Positions 24,987-34,604 of a stretch of 64,000 bases of DNA are shown piece after piece; the first letter of the stretch is position 1; each line of letters begins with the position of its first letter. The translations under genes and the position numbers were made by a program. This DNA is from Solirubrobacteraceae bacterium (lineage in GTDB: Bacteria; Actinomycetota; Thermoleophilia; Solirubrobacterales; Solirubrobacteraceae): assembly GCA_016463765.1 (NCBI GenBank), contig JAEMQS010000020.1, positions 1-64,000 of the forward strand, given 5' to 3'. The notes beneath the pieces were generated by a model, which saw only the letters and a program-made list of their open reading frames with translations, made no database searches and was not told the origin of the DNA.

Positions 24987-25015
24987 ACCGTAGTTGCTTC
25001 TTGGACATCATTCAA
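24987..25015 (-). promoter_or_regulatory. Promoter candidate of the unknown gene-SDR operon
   Basis: Minus strand: TTGAAT (25015-25010), 17-nt spacer, TACGGT (24992-24987). An imperfect palindrome TTGGACATCATTCAA (25001-25015) covers the -35 and may be bound by the TetR protein encoded at 25304. Confidence 0.5.
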
Positions 25016-25027
25016 GATACGGGGGCA

Positions 25028-25325
25028 ACGAAGCCCGAGGACGCGTCCCGCCCGTATGACCTCGTCCTGTTCGGCTCAACCGGATTCGTAGGACGGCTGA
25101 CCGCCGCGCACCTTGCGAGCCAGGTCACGCAGCGGCTGCAGATCAGCGCCGACGGCGACCCGGGCTACGGCCGTCATGCTCGGCCAGGCCGGCCTCTGCT
25201 TAGCCTTCGATGACCATCGTCTGCCCCCGGCCGCTGGCGTGCTCACGCCGGCCACGGCGATGGGACAGCCGCTGATCGAGCGGCTGCATGCCGCCGGCCA
25301 GCGCTACCGGATCGTGACGCCCTGA
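25028..25325 (+). pseudogene. Remnant of saccharopine dehydrogenase-like / trans-acting enoyl reductase gene
   Basis: Frame 1 gives a typical family N-terminus (RPYDLVLFGSTGFVGRLTAAHLA, from about 25049), then jumps directly to the family's C-terminal piece ISADGDPGYG. At about 25165 the frame shifts and the C-terminus continues in another frame (ATAVMLGQAGLCLAFDD ... LTPATAMGQPLIERL). About 300 internal residues are missing, judging from a usual length near 400. The loss of the middle plus a frameshift means no functional product. Its end overlaps the convergent tetR gene by 22 bp. Confidence 0.7.
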
Positions 25326-25888
25326 CGAAGCTCGCCGGCGCCGGTGGTTGAGGCGAGGACCCGCTCCAGGAGCACCTCGTAGACCGCCCGTGAAGCCTCG
25401 GCACCCACGTCGTGGGTGACGAGGCCCTCCAGCGTGAACGCCACAATCGTGACGTCGGCCTCGCGGGTAGCCGGGTTCAGGGGGGCAGGGAGCTGCGCCT
25501 CGAACAGCCGCTCGACCACGGCGTGGAACTCGGTGTGCCACGCGGCAACGTGCGCGGACTGCGAGGCGCGTTCGTGGATGGTGGAAACCAGCTCCTTGAA
25601 GGGTCGCAGGCGGTCGACGAGCCAGGCCATCTGGTCCACGAGCGGGCGCTCTGTCACTTCGGCGTAGTCCGCCAGCGCGGTCTGCAGGAAGGCGTCGGCC
25701 GTGGCCACCAGCAACGCGTCCTTGTCGTCGAAGTACCAGTAGATCGTGTTGGGCGCCACGCCGGCGGCCTGGGCGATCCTGCCGACCGACGTCTGCTCGT
25801 ACCCGCGTTCCAGGAACAGCGCGGCGGCCGCCTCGACAAGCTCCGCCCGCTTTTCGTCGCGCGGCTGAGGACGACGGTTCTTCGGCAT
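25304..25888 (-). CDS. TetR-family transcriptional regulator
   Basis: A 194-residue regulator. HTH YEQTSVGRIAQAAGVAPNTIYWYFDDKDALL (about 30-60); the NTIYWYFDDK end of the recognition helix is characteristic. The C-terminal ligand domain is unremarkable. It lies between the pseudogene and a cupin gene; the imperfect palindrome at 25001-25015 upstream of the unknown gene-SDR operon is a candidate target. Fourth TetR regulator within 18 kb. Confidence 0.9.
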   Translation of the reverse strand: MPKNRRPQPRDEKRAELVEAAAALFLERGYEQTSVGRIAQAAGVAPNTIYWYFDDKDALLVATADAFLQTALADYAEVTERPLVDQMAWLVDRLRPFKELVSTIHERASQSAHVAAWHTEFHAVVERLFEAQLPAPLNPATREADVTIVAFTLEGLVTHDVGAEASRAVYEVLLERVLASTTGAGELRQGVTIR

Positions 25889-25938
25889 ACCTCAACATGA
25901 TCCCACGCCACGCGCCCCTCGCTTCGCGCTCCACCTAC

Positions 25939-26340
25939 TCAGGCAGTGAGTTCTGGGTCGTACGCTTGGCCGGGCACCCCACTGAGCGCGAGAAGCCGAA
26001 CGCCTGCTGGCCCCGGCAGGATCTTGCGGCGCGCGGTCGGCCCGACCCGGATGATGTGATCCGCGTCGACAAGGTGCCGCTGGCCGTCGACCTCGATGGT
26101 CGCTGATCCCCGCAGGGCGACGTAGACCTCCTCCTGCCCGAGCTGGTGGGCCGGCGGGTTCCCTGGTCCCTCAGACTGGTGATCGTGCTCTGGGTAGGTG
26201 GTTGTGTCGGGCGGCATGTCGATGATCGACATCCCGAACGGCGTGACACCCAGTTCGCGGCCGACGCGGCGGAACGTGAACCCCTCGAGGAAACTCACCG
26301 CATCGAGTCCGTCGATCCTCCTGTGCGTGACGTCCGGCAT
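25939..26340 (-). CDS. Cupin-domain protein
   Basis: A 133-residue cupin. Motif 1 YPEHDHQSEGPGNPPAHQLGQEEVYVALRG contains the H.H....E pattern with a short insertion; motif 2 HIIRVGPTARRKILPGPAG lacks an obvious metal His. AGGAGG 4 nt before ATG 26340. Divergent from the VOC protein gene. Function not deducible. Confidence 0.82.
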   Translation of the reverse strand: MPDVTHRRIDGLDAVSFLEGFTFRRVGRELGVTPFGMSIIDMPPDTTTYPEHDHQSEGPGNPPAHQLGQEEVYVALRGSATIEVDGQRHLVDADHIIRVGPTARRKILPGPAGVRLLALSGVPGQAYDPELTA

Positions 26341-26486
26341 AGCTCCTCCTGGTTCGGGTGCGGTGCTCCTTGGACGGACGTCGGCGGCGGGACTCATCGC
26401 TGGCCGCGGGTGGCGCGTCCACATCGGTGCCGCGCGTCGGCTTCGTTCCGCTCGCGATCTCAGCGGTAGCGGGTAGCGTCCCGCAC

Positions 26487-26924
26487 ATGCCCATCAAGCT
26501 CGAGAACGTCGCCATCGCGGTCCGCGATCTCGACGCGGCGATTGCCTTCTTCACCGACCTGGGACTCACGGTCCTCGGCCGGGACGAGGTCAGCGGCGAG
26601 TGGACCGACACCGCCGTCGGCCTCGACGGCAACCACGCCAAGATCGCGATGCTGCAGACGCCCGACGGCCACGGGCGCGTGGAGCTCTTCGAGTACCTCC
26701 ACCCCGAGGCGATCGAGACCGAGCCCACCCGGCCGAACGAGATCGGCATGCACCGCGTGGCCTTCTCCGTCGACGACCTCGACGAGGCGCTGGAGATCGC
26801 CGCGCGGCACGGCTGCCATCCGCTGCGCGGCGTCGCGACCTACCAGGACGTCTACAAGCTGACCTACCTGCGAGGCCCCAGCGGCATCATCGTGATGCTC
26901 GCCGAGGCCCTGCAGAAGGATTGA
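26487..26924 (+). CDS. VOC/glyoxalase-fold protein
   Basis: A 145-residue vicinal-oxygen-chelate protein with two beta-alpha-beta-beta-beta modules (VAIAVRDLDAAIAFFTDLGLTVLGRDE and MHRVAFSVDDLDEALEIAARHGCHP). Candidate metal ligands are Glu in GRVELFEYLHP, His in GMHRVAF and a C-terminal acidic residue. Could be a lyase, dioxygenase or epimerase-type member. TAGCGT (26474-26479) 7 nt before the ATG and no ribosome site point to a leaderless mRNA. Confidence 0.85.
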   Translation: MPIKLENVAIAVRDLDAAIAFFTDLGLTVLGRDEVSGEWTDTAVGLDGNHAKIAMLQTPDGHGRVELFEYLHPEAIETEPTRPNEIGMHRVAFSVDDLDEALEIAARHGCHPLRGVATYQDVYKLTYLRGPSGIIVMLAEALQKD

Positions 26925-26930
26925 CGCGCC

Positions 26931-28283
26931 CTACCCCGCCGGGGCGGGATCCACTGCCGTCACCGGCGCCAGCGAGTTGCCGGGGGCGATCGACGCGCAG
27001 TTCTCCGCCGCCGGCTGGTCGCCGAAGCGCCGCAGCAGCCAGGTCGTCGCGGCGGGCAGCCACTTCGCGACGCTGGTCACGTGGCTGTCGCCGTTGTACT
27101 GGCGGTAGTCGACCGTCACACCGCGCTTGCAGTACTCCAGCGCGAGCGCGCGCACGTCGCCGGCGACCATGACGCCGTCGCCCTTGCCGACACCCGGCTT
27201 GTTGCCCTTCGTGCCCTCGAGCTCCCCGCGGGCGCCCTGGCCGATGTACAGCGGGACCGTCGGGGTGCCGCCCGTGCTCATGATCAGCTGGTTGACCTTC
27301 TCGACGTAGATCGGGATCGACTCCGGGACGCCGTACTCGGGCTTGGCGAGCTTCTTCCACGTCAGGCCCGGGTACTGGCCGAGCACCTCGGCGATGGAGT
27401 CGTCCTTCATGCGCTCGTACACGCGCTCGCCGTAGGGCGACAGGTACTGCTTGAGGTCGACCTGGAACGACCGCGCGGCGCCGATGATCGCCATCGGCAT
27501 GACACCCGCCCAGAACTGGCTGCCGTCGACGTAGTGCAGGTTCGTCGAGGGCTTCACGAGCACCCCGCCCATCGCGGCGCCGACCATGCGCGCGTCGACG
27601 TCGGGCGCGTACTCGGGCGCGAGTTCGGCGGCCCACTCGGTGGCGATCGCGCCGCCCGAGTAACCGAACAGCCCGACCTTGGCGGCCTCGGTGATGCCGG
27701 TCTCCGGCGCCCCGAAGGCGGCCCGCAGGCCGTCGAGCGTGTTGTAGCCGTACTCCGGGCCCGCGGCGAAGTTCGCCTCCTGGCCCTGGGTGTCGGCGAT
27801 CGCGACGGTGTAGCCGCGGTTGAGGAACGGCGCGACAAGCACCGCCTCGACGGTGTTGACGAGCCCGCCGAAGGTCACGCCGCCGGCGATCGCGTACGAC
27901 GGCTGGTCGTTGCGGTTCAGCGAGTCATAGAAGGAGCCGTACGCGATGACGTGCGGGACGTTCGCGCGCCGCGTCGGCGGCTTGAGGATCGACGTGACGT
28001 TCGTGGTCGCCTGGCCGAGCGTGCCCGTCGACCGGTAGAGGATCTGGACGGCCTGGATGCGGGACTTCACCCCGGCGAGGTGATACGGGACCGTGCGCGT
28101 CTTCAGCACGGTGCCGGGCGCGACGTCCTCCAGCGGCGTGCTGTCCGTGTACGCGTAGAACGGATCCAGCGATGGCCGCGGCACGGCGCTCGCCGCGCTC
28201 GGCGCGACCAGCAGCACGGCGACCAGCATCAGCAGCACCGCGTGCACCCGGGCACGCAGCGTCCCGGCGTGTGAACGACCCAT
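26931..28283 (-). CDS. Secreted lipase (secretory lipase LIP family)
   Basis: 450 residues. Signal peptide (about 1-33, AVLLMLVAVLLVAPSAASA), then an alpha/beta-hydrolase of the fungal-type secretory lipase family: YGSFYDSLNRNDQPSYAI, EYGYNTLDGLRAAFG before the nucleophile, GYSGG with Ser209, and GDSHVTS near the C-terminus for the catalytic His. Probably hydrolyses extracellular triglycerides or esters. GGGGGAG sets the ATG at 28283; an in-frame ATG at 28298 lies in the ribosome site. Convergent with the VOC gene. Confidence 0.9.
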   Translation of the reverse strand: MGRSHAGTLRARVHAVLLMLVAVLLVAPSAASAVPRPSLDPFYAYTDSTPLEDVAPGTVLKTRTVPYHLAGVKSRIQAVQILYRSTGTLGQATTNVTSILKPPTRRANVPHVIAYGSFYDSLNRNDQPSYAIAGGVTFGGLVNTVEAVLVAPFLNRGYTVAIADTQGQEANFAAGPEYGYNTLDGLRAAFGAPETGITEAAKVGLFGYSGGAIATEWAAELAPEYAPDVDARMVGAAMGGVLVKPSTNLHYVDGSQFWAGVMPMAIIGAARSFQVDLKQYLSPYGERVYERMKDDSIAEVLGQYPGLTWKKLAKPEYGVPESIPIYVEKVNQLIMSTGGTPTVPLYIGQGARGELEGTKGNKPGVGKGDGVMVAGDVRALALEYCKRGVTVDYRQYNGDSHVTSVAKWLPAATTWLLRRFGDQPAAENCASIAPGNSLAPVTAVDPAPAG

Positions 28284-28470
28284 CAGCTTCTCCCCCAACC
28301 TCGGTCCCTCCAGACCGCGCGGAGTCTAGAGAAAACGTGACCGTTCGGCCAGTACGGTCGCCGGCATCCATGCTGAAGTCCCGAAAGATGGGGGTTTGTG
28401 CGCGGCCGGCGTTCTGCAACCGCTCGTCGCAGATCGCGCCGCTCGCCCGCGTGACATCCTCCCGCCGGCC

Positions 28471-29136
28471 ATGGGCGTCATCCTCCTCATCCGTCACGGC
28501 CAGGCCTCGTTCGGCTCCGACGACTACGACGTGCTCTCCGACCAGGGGCACGTCCAGGCGCGGCACACGGGGACCGTGCTCGCCGCGCGCGGGATCGAAC
28601 CGGCGCGGGTCATCGCCGGGGGCCTGCGGCGCCAGCGCGAGACCGCGGAGGGACTGCTCGCCGGGCTCGGCCGCCCGGATCTCCCGATCGCCGAGGACCC
28701 GCGCTGGAACGAGTACGACCAGTTCGGGCTGCTCGGTCTCGGCCCGCAGGTCGAGGAGTGGCCGGAGGATCTCGCGGAGCGCAACCTCGTCTTCCAGGCG
28801 GCGCTCGACCAGGCGCTCGCGGCCTGGGTGGGCGGCGCGGTGGCCGACGGCGGCGGCGAGTCGCACGCCGACTTCCACGGCCGCGCGACCGCGGCGCTCG
28901 AGGAGCTGAAGACCGCGAAGGGCACGACGTTCGTCGTCAGCTCAGGTGGGGTGATCGCGCTCGTCGCCGCGCACCTCATGGGCGTCGAGCCCGCGCACTG
29001 GCCGGCCCTGAACCGCACGATGGTCAACGCCTCGATCACGAAGGTGATCACCGGCCGCCGCGGGGCCACGCTCGTCTCGCTGAACGAGCACGGCCACCTT
29101 GAGGGTGTCGACGGCGTGGCCGTCACCTACCGCTGA
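28471..29136 (+). CDS. Histidine phosphatase family protein
   Basis: A 221-residue phosphoglycerate-mutase-like phosphatase. The phospho-acceptor RHG is at residues 8-10 (LLIRHGQASFG), the second Arg in GLRRQRETAEG, the Glu in DPRWNEYDQFG and the second His region in VVSSGGVIAL, where SSGG replaces the usual SHGG, so one active-site His is missing. Substrate unknown; possible loss of the usual mechanism. Starts about 190 bp from the divergent lipase. Confidence 0.85.
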   Translation: MGVILLIRHGQASFGSDDYDVLSDQGHVQARHTGTVLAARGIEPARVIAGGLRRQRETAEGLLAGLGRPDLPIAEDPRWNEYDQFGLLGLGPQVEEWPEDLAERNLVFQAALDQALAAWVGGAVADGGGESHADFHGRATAALEELKTAKGTTFVVSSGGVIALVAAHLMGVEPAHWPALNRTMVNASITKVITGRRGATLVSLNEHGHLEGVDGVAVTYR

Positions 29137-29194
29137 ACGCGGTTCATGAACGTCGTTCTTGCGGCGGCCCCGATCAAGGTCGACAGTGGCGGCC

Positions 29195-29689
29195 ATGACC
29201 ACCGACCAGCAGCGCCGCACCGGGCGGTTCGCCCGGCCCTCCGCCTCACCGGCGTTCCCCTGGTTCCGGCTGCGTTTCGACGAGCTGGAGGTCGGCATGC
29301 GGACGACGACGACGGGCCGGACCATCACGGACGCCGACGTGGTCATGTTCGGTGGCCTGACCGGCCAGCTGCACGGCGTGCACGTCGACGAGCAGTTCGC
29401 GGCGACGACCCCTGTCGGGCACCGCACGCCCCAGGGCATGCTCCTCGTGTCGTACGCCCTCGGGCTGCTGCCGCTGCACGACAGCCCCGCGATCGTGTTG
29501 CGCAGCTTCAAGGACATCACGTTCAAGCGGCCCGGGCGCATCGGCATGACCATTCACGCGGTTGCGCGCGTCGGGGGGCTGCGGGCGCTGAGCGACGACG
29601 CCGGTCTCGTCGACACGCGGCTGGACCTCCTGGACGAGACCGACGCGCTCATCGCTCGCGGCGCTGCCGCGATCGTCTGGGGCCGGTAG
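29195..29689 (+). CDS. MaoC-like hot-dog protein with altered active site
   Basis: A 164-residue single hot-dog domain of the MaoC/R-hydratase type. The hydratase motif normally reads GDxNPIHxD; here it is TGQLHGVHVDEQF (about 56-68), keeping the His (H63) but with Gln in place of the catalytic Asp. The overhang loop residue pattern RTPQGMLLVSYALG is conserved. It may be a thioesterase or an inactive binding protein rather than an enoyl-CoA hydratase. Follows the phosphatase by 58 bp and precedes the ABC exporter genes. Confidence 0.8.
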   Translation: MTTDQQRRTGRFARPSASPAFPWFRLRFDELEVGMRTTTTGRTITDADVVMFGGLTGQLHGVHVDEQFAATTPVGHRTPQGMLLVSYALGLLPLHDSPAIVLRSFKDITFKRPGRIGMTIHAVARVGGLRALSDDAGLVDTRLDLLDETDALIARGAAAIVWGR

Positions 29690-29738
29690 GTCACTTCTGT
29701 CCAAGGCGCCGCACGCGCGGCGTCCTAGGCTGGGTCCG

Positions 29739-30638
<900 letters not shown>

Positions 30639-30640
30639 TC

Positions 30641-31408
30641 ATGCGACGACTGGAACCCGCCGCCGTCCTCGGCGTCATGAGCCGCGACGTCACGATCTTC
30701 CGCAAGTTCTGGAAGGCCACGACGTTCTCCTCGGTCGTCGAGCCGACGATCTACCTCATCGCCTTCGGGTTCGGCTTCGGCGCGCTCGTCACCGAGGTCG
30801 GCGGGGTCGACTACATCGAGTACGTCGGCACCGGCATCGTCGCGAGCGCCGCGCTGTTCGCCAGCGTGTTCGCGGGGATGTTCAACACGTTCGTGCGGCG
30901 CGAGTTCCAGCGGACGTACGACGCGATCCTCGCAGCGCCCGTGAACACCGAGGAGCTCGTCACCGCGGAGATCCTGTGGATCGCGTGCCGCGCCGGCGTC
31001 TACTGCATGGCGCCGCTGCTCGTGGCCACGCTGTTCGGCCTGACCCCGGAGTGGACGACGATCTTCGTGCCCTTCGTCGGGTTCCTCACGGGCTTCGGCT
31101 TCGCGTCGTTCGGCGTGCTCATCAGTGCGCTCGCGAAGTCGATCGACAACTTCAACTACGTCACGAGCGCGGTCGTCACGCCGCTGTTCCTCATCTCGGG
31201 CACCTTCTTCCCGATCAGCGGCCTGCCCGACGGCATCCAGGTCATCGCCCAGATCAACCCGCTGTACCACTGCGTGCAGCTCGTGCGGGCGCTCGTGCTC
31301 GGCGGGTTGGAGCTCGCGGACGCGTGGCACGTCGTCGCGCTGCTGATCTTCGCGGTGGGGATGTGGCTGCTGGCGATCTGGCGTCAGCGCATCCGCCTCA
31401 TCGACTGA
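30641..31408 (+). CDS. ABC-2 type permease (NodJ/DrrB type)
   Basis: 255 residues with six membrane helices: about 32-52, 60-82, 105-130, 138-160, 167-190 and 228-248. The ABC-2 signature PLFLISGTFFPISGLPDGIQVIAQINPLYHCVQLVRALVLG region lies near residues 180-220. Partners the upstream ATPase as a half-size exporter. Substrate unknown. Confidence 0.92.
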   Translation: MRRLEPAAVLGVMSRDVTIFRKFWKATTFSSVVEPTIYLIAFGFGFGALVTEVGGVDYIEYVGTGIVASAALFASVFAGMFNTFVRREFQRTYDAILAAPVNTEELVTAEILWIACRAGVYCMAPLLVATLFGLTPEWTTIFVPFVGFLTGFGFASFGVLISALAKSIDNFNYVTSAVVTPLFLISGTFFPISGLPDGIQVIAQINPLYHCVQLVRALVLGGLELADAWHVVALLIFAVGMWLLAIWRQRIRLID

Positions 31409-31451
31409 GAACCTGTCGGGCCTCCCCGAACGTCCGTCAGGAGGACCCGAT

Positions 31452-32294
31452 ATGTGGAGGAAGACCGACCTTCTCCATCCTGCCACCGTCATCGCGAGCA
31501 TCGCGCTGTTCGTCGCCCTGGGCGGCGTGACCTACGCGGCCGCGACCATCGGTACCAGCCAGCTCAAGAACGGCGCGGTCACCCGCGCGAAGATCAAGAA
31601 CCGGGCGGTCTCGCCCAGCAAGCTCGCCAACCGGGCGGTGACGAACGAGAAGCTCGCGACGAACGCCGTGACGCCCGCCAAGCTGCGCGCCCGCGCCGTG
31701 ACCGTCGGCAAGATCGCCGACAACGCCGTGCAGAGCCCGAACCTCACGACCGGTGCGGTGACCGAGAGCAAGCTCGGCTCGGGCGCGGTGACGCCGAGCA
31801 AGCTGGGCGCCGGCGCCGTGGGCACCGCCGCACTGGCCGACGGCGCGGTCACCGCCGGGAAGATCGCCGACGGGACGATCCCGGCCAGCAAGCTCCAGAC
31901 CGGGCAGGTCGTCACCGGGCGCGGCGCGCTGACGAGCTTTCACACCGACCTGACCAACGGCCAGACGGCCACCGTCGCGACCCTGGCCGGCTTCGGCACG
32001 ATCAGCACCACGTGCACGAACGGCAACGCCGACTCGCAGTTCACCAACCAGTCGGGCGTCGCCGTCGACGCGCGGCGGCTGTCGACGTCGAACACCCAGC
32101 CGAACACCGTCGCCGTCTCAGCAGTCGGCACCGGCGCCAGTGTCACGGTCACCAACGCCGTCGGCAACCAGGTCGTGACCTGGCAGCTGGGTTACACCGA
32201 TGCCGCGGGCGTCCAGCACGTCGCGACCGTCGAGGTCACCAACGTCCTCGACGGCACCGCGTGCACCGTGATGGGCCAGGCGCAGGCCAGCTGA
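31452..32294 (+). CDS. Exported decapeptide-repeat protein (GAVTxxKLxx repeats)
   Basis: 280 residues. A hydrophobic N-terminal segment (about 11-31, ATVIASIALFVALGGVTYAAA) acts as signal or anchor. Residues 41-150 are eleven tandem 10-residue units with consensus (G/N/R)AV(T)xxK(L/I)xx, corresponding to 30-bp DNA units that have diverged. The period suggests a beta-solenoid or fibre stalk. Residues 160-280 form a separate beta-rich, Thr/Val/Asn-rich head with two cysteines. AGGAGG 7 nt before the ATG. No enzymatic motif; a surface fibre is a guess. Confidence 0.8.
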   Translation: MWRKTDLLHPATVIASIALFVALGGVTYAAATIGTSQLKNGAVTRAKIKNRAVSPSKLANRAVTNEKLATNAVTPAKLRARAVTVGKIADNAVQSPNLTTGAVTESKLGSGAVTPSKLGAGAVGTAALADGAVTAGKIADGTIPASKLQTGQVVTGRGALTSFHTDLTNGQTATVATLAGFGTISTTCTNGNADSQFTNQSGVAVDARRLSTSNTQPNTVAVSAVGTGASVTVTNAVGNQVVTWQLGYTDAAGVQHVATVEVTNVLDGTACTVMGQAQAS

Positions 32295-32298
32295 CGCG

Positions 32299-33663
32299 TC
32301 AGCGCGTCGCGGGAGCCGCCGCCTCCTCGGGGGCGGCGGCCTCCAGGCGGCCGGCGTCGATCGCGGCCACGAGCGCCTCGTGGTCGCGCTCGGTCTGGTC
32401 GGCGTACGCGTGGGCCCAGTCGCGCATCGCCTTGTCGAACGCCTCGCCGCCACCGAGGTACCCGGAGATGCCCGCGGCGTCGCCCGAGCGCGCGTGGGCG
32501 CGCGCGAGGACCCAGCCGCACAGCTCGGCGTACAGGGTCAGCTCGGACAGGCTCGCCGTCTCGATCTGCGCCGACCCCTTCATGTCGCGGAGCTGGCGGA
32601 CGTAGAACTCGCGCCCCAGCGGGCCCCGGATCCAGCCGAGGAAGATGTCGCTCACGGCCTGCATCAGTCGCTGGCCGACGACGACCCGCTTGCCCTGCTG
32701 GCGGTAGCGCGACCGGCCGGTGTACGGCTCGAGGACGGAGGTCACCGCCTCCTTGACCTGGAGGATGAGCGGGTCGTTCTCGTCGCGGCCGAGGTGCAGG
32801 ACGATGAACGCGCGCGTCCCGACGCTGCCGACGCCCACGACCTTCAGCGCGATGTCGACGAACTCGTAGCGGTCGGCGAGGACTCGCCGCTCGTCCGAGA
32901 GGGTGTCCCGGTACTCATGCAGGAGCTTCTTGACCATCTCGACGTCCTCGAACATCTCGAGGTGCTGGACCAGCGGCGGGTCGTCACGGAAGCGCACCTG
33001 CCCCTCGACCGTCTCGGTGAGCTTCGCGAACGCCTGCAGGCTGGTGCGGGTTCGCGCCTTGGCGATGTTCTTCTCGGTCCGCTTGGCGATGGACGCCTGG
33101 GTGGCCAGCACCGCGTCGACGTCGGCGTGCGCGTACCAGACGTCCAGGTGGCGCATCTGCGCGAACGCGAGCATCGCCTCGCGGTAGCGCCGCGCGGCCG
33201 CACGCGCGGTCTCGGCGGCGGCGCGCGGCGACTCGCCGTTGCCGCGCGCGGCCACCGCGACGCTCGCGACGAGGCGCTTCACGTCGTACTCGAACGGCCC
33301 GGGCAGCGTCTCGTCGAAGTCGTTGAGGTCGAAGACGAGCCGCCGCTCTGGCGAGGCGAACATGCCGAAGTTCGAGAGGTGCGCGTCGCCGCACAGCTGC
33401 ACCCGCAGCCCCGTCGGCGTGACGGTCGCGATGTCCCTGGCCATCACGGCGGCGGCGCCTCGCAGGAACGCGAACGGTGACGCCGCCATCCGCGCGTACC
33501 GGATGGGCAGGAGCTCCGGCAGGCGGTCGGCGGCCTGCTGCTCGAGGATGGTGACCGGGTCCGGACGATCGTCCCCCGGTTGCCAGACGTGGCTGGAGCG
33601 GGGCGATGCGGTGCGAAGCGCGCGGCCGCGCTTGCGCCGCTCCTCCGGGGTGGGCTGGTCCAT
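32299..33663 (-). CDS. DUF2252 family protein
   Basis: A 454-residue protein of DUF2252, a kinase-like fold (aminoglycoside phosphotransferase-related). FLRGAAAVMARDI, LCGDAHLSNFG (catalytic-loop-like, H and D with N) and FDLNDFDETLPGPFEYDVKRL (metal-binding-Asp-like) are the family signatures (about 68-135). Substrate unknown. ATG 33663 follows the expected MDQPTPEERRKRGRALR start. Divergent from the YihY gene with 34 bp between, and convergent with the repeat protein (4-bp gap). Confidence 0.9.
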   Translation of the reverse strand: MDQPTPEERRKRGRALRTASPRSSHVWQPGDDRPDPVTILEQQAADRLPELLPIRYARMAASPFAFLRGAAAVMARDIATVTPTGLRVQLCGDAHLSNFGMFASPERRLVFDLNDFDETLPGPFEYDVKRLVASVAVAARGNGESPRAAAETARAAARRYREAMLAFAQMRHLDVWYAHADVDAVLATQASIAKRTEKNIAKARTRTSLQAFAKLTETVEGQVRFRDDPPLVQHLEMFEDVEMVKKLLHEYRDTLSDERRVLADRYEFVDIALKVVGVGSVGTRAFIVLHLGRDENDPLILQVKEAVTSVLEPYTGRSRYRQQGKRVVVGQRLMQAVSDIFLGWIRGPLGREFYVRQLRDMKGSAQIETASLSELTLYAELCGWVLARAHARSGDAAGISGYLGGGEAFDKAMRDWAHAYADQTERDHEALVAAIDAGRLEAAAPEEAAAPATR

Positions 33664-33697
33664 GGCCGCGCAGTCTTCCACGTACGATCGCTGCGCG

Positions 33698-34513
33698 ATG
33701 ACGATCGAGGAGCTCATCACGCGGTTCGGGCACACGCTCCCGGGGCGCTTCATCGACGGGATCCTCCGCATCAACATCGTCGAGCGGGGGCTTGCGCTGT
33801 CCTCGAAGGCGTTCGTCGTGCTGCTGCCGCTCACGATCCTCACCGGTGCGGTCGTGCAGGGGGAGAGCCTGGGGGACGAGATGGTCGACCGGTTCGGACT
33901 GAGCGGCTCGGGCGCCACCGCCACGGAGACGCTGTTCGAGTCGCCCGACGCCGTGAAGGCGGGCATCAGCGTCCTGGGCATCGGCTTCCTGGTGTTCGGC
34001 GCGATGAGCCTCGCGCGCAGCCTGGAGCGGGTCTACCTCGACGCCTGGCAGCTCCAGGCCGCCGAGGGGTCGGTGCTCCGCCGCCTCGGATGGATCGTGA
34101 GCGTCGTCGGGTTCCTGTCCGTCGCCGACCCGACCCGCGACGCGCTCGACGCGCTCGGGCTGAACGTCGCGGAGACGGTGGTGTCGCTCGCGCTGTCGAC
34201 CGGCCTGTGGCTCTGGACGCCCTATCTGCTGCTGGCCCAGCGCCTGCCCTGGCAGCGGCTGGTCCCCACGGGGTTTCTCACGGCGCTCTTCACGTCGGCC
34301 CTGGGCGTCGCGTCGCTGGTCTACATGCCGAAGGTCATCACCGACAACGCGGCGCGCTACGGGTTGATCGGCGTCGCCTTCGCGCTGGTCTCCTGGCTCT
34401 TCGCGTACTGCTGCGCGGTGATCGGGGCCGTCGTGCTCGGCGCGGTGCTGGCCGGCCGCACGCCGCTGGGGGACGACGACGTGCCGCAGGCGCGCGCGCA
34501 CGCCCCCGCCTGA
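33698..34513 (+). CDS. YihY/BrkB-like membrane protein
   Basis: A 271-residue membrane protein with about six helices (about 30-50, 90-110, 127-147, 158-180, 190-215 and 225-255). RSLERVYLDAWQL and PTGFLTALFTSALGVASLVYMPKV match the YihY/virulence-factor-BrkB family, whose substrate is unsettled. TACGAT 9 nt before the ATG may be a -10. C-terminus is basic/Ala-rich. Confidence 0.85.
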   Translation: MTIEELITRFGHTLPGRFIDGILRINIVERGLALSSKAFVVLLPLTILTGAVVQGESLGDEMVDRFGLSGSGATATETLFESPDAVKAGISVLGIGFLVFGAMSLARSLERVYLDAWQLQAAEGSVLRRLGWIVSVVGFLSVADPTRDALDALGLNVAETVVSLALSTGLWLWTPYLLLAQRLPWQRLVPTGFLTALFTSALGVASLVYMPKVITDNAARYGLIGVAFALVSWLFAYCCAVIGAVVLGAVLAGRTPLGDDDVPQARAHAPA

Positions 34514-34604
34514 GCTCGCCGCGGTCCGCGCGTCGCGCGCGCACGTGCTTGGATGCGGGTATGCCGTGTTCAAGCGGGCCGGTGCACGGCCGATTGCCGG
34601 GGTG

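Noticed and set aside
31573-31900. 30-bp periodic DNA repeats resembling a repeat array
   Set aside because: The period follows codons of a decapeptide-repeat protein; units are diverged and there are no spacers, so it is not a CRISPR array.
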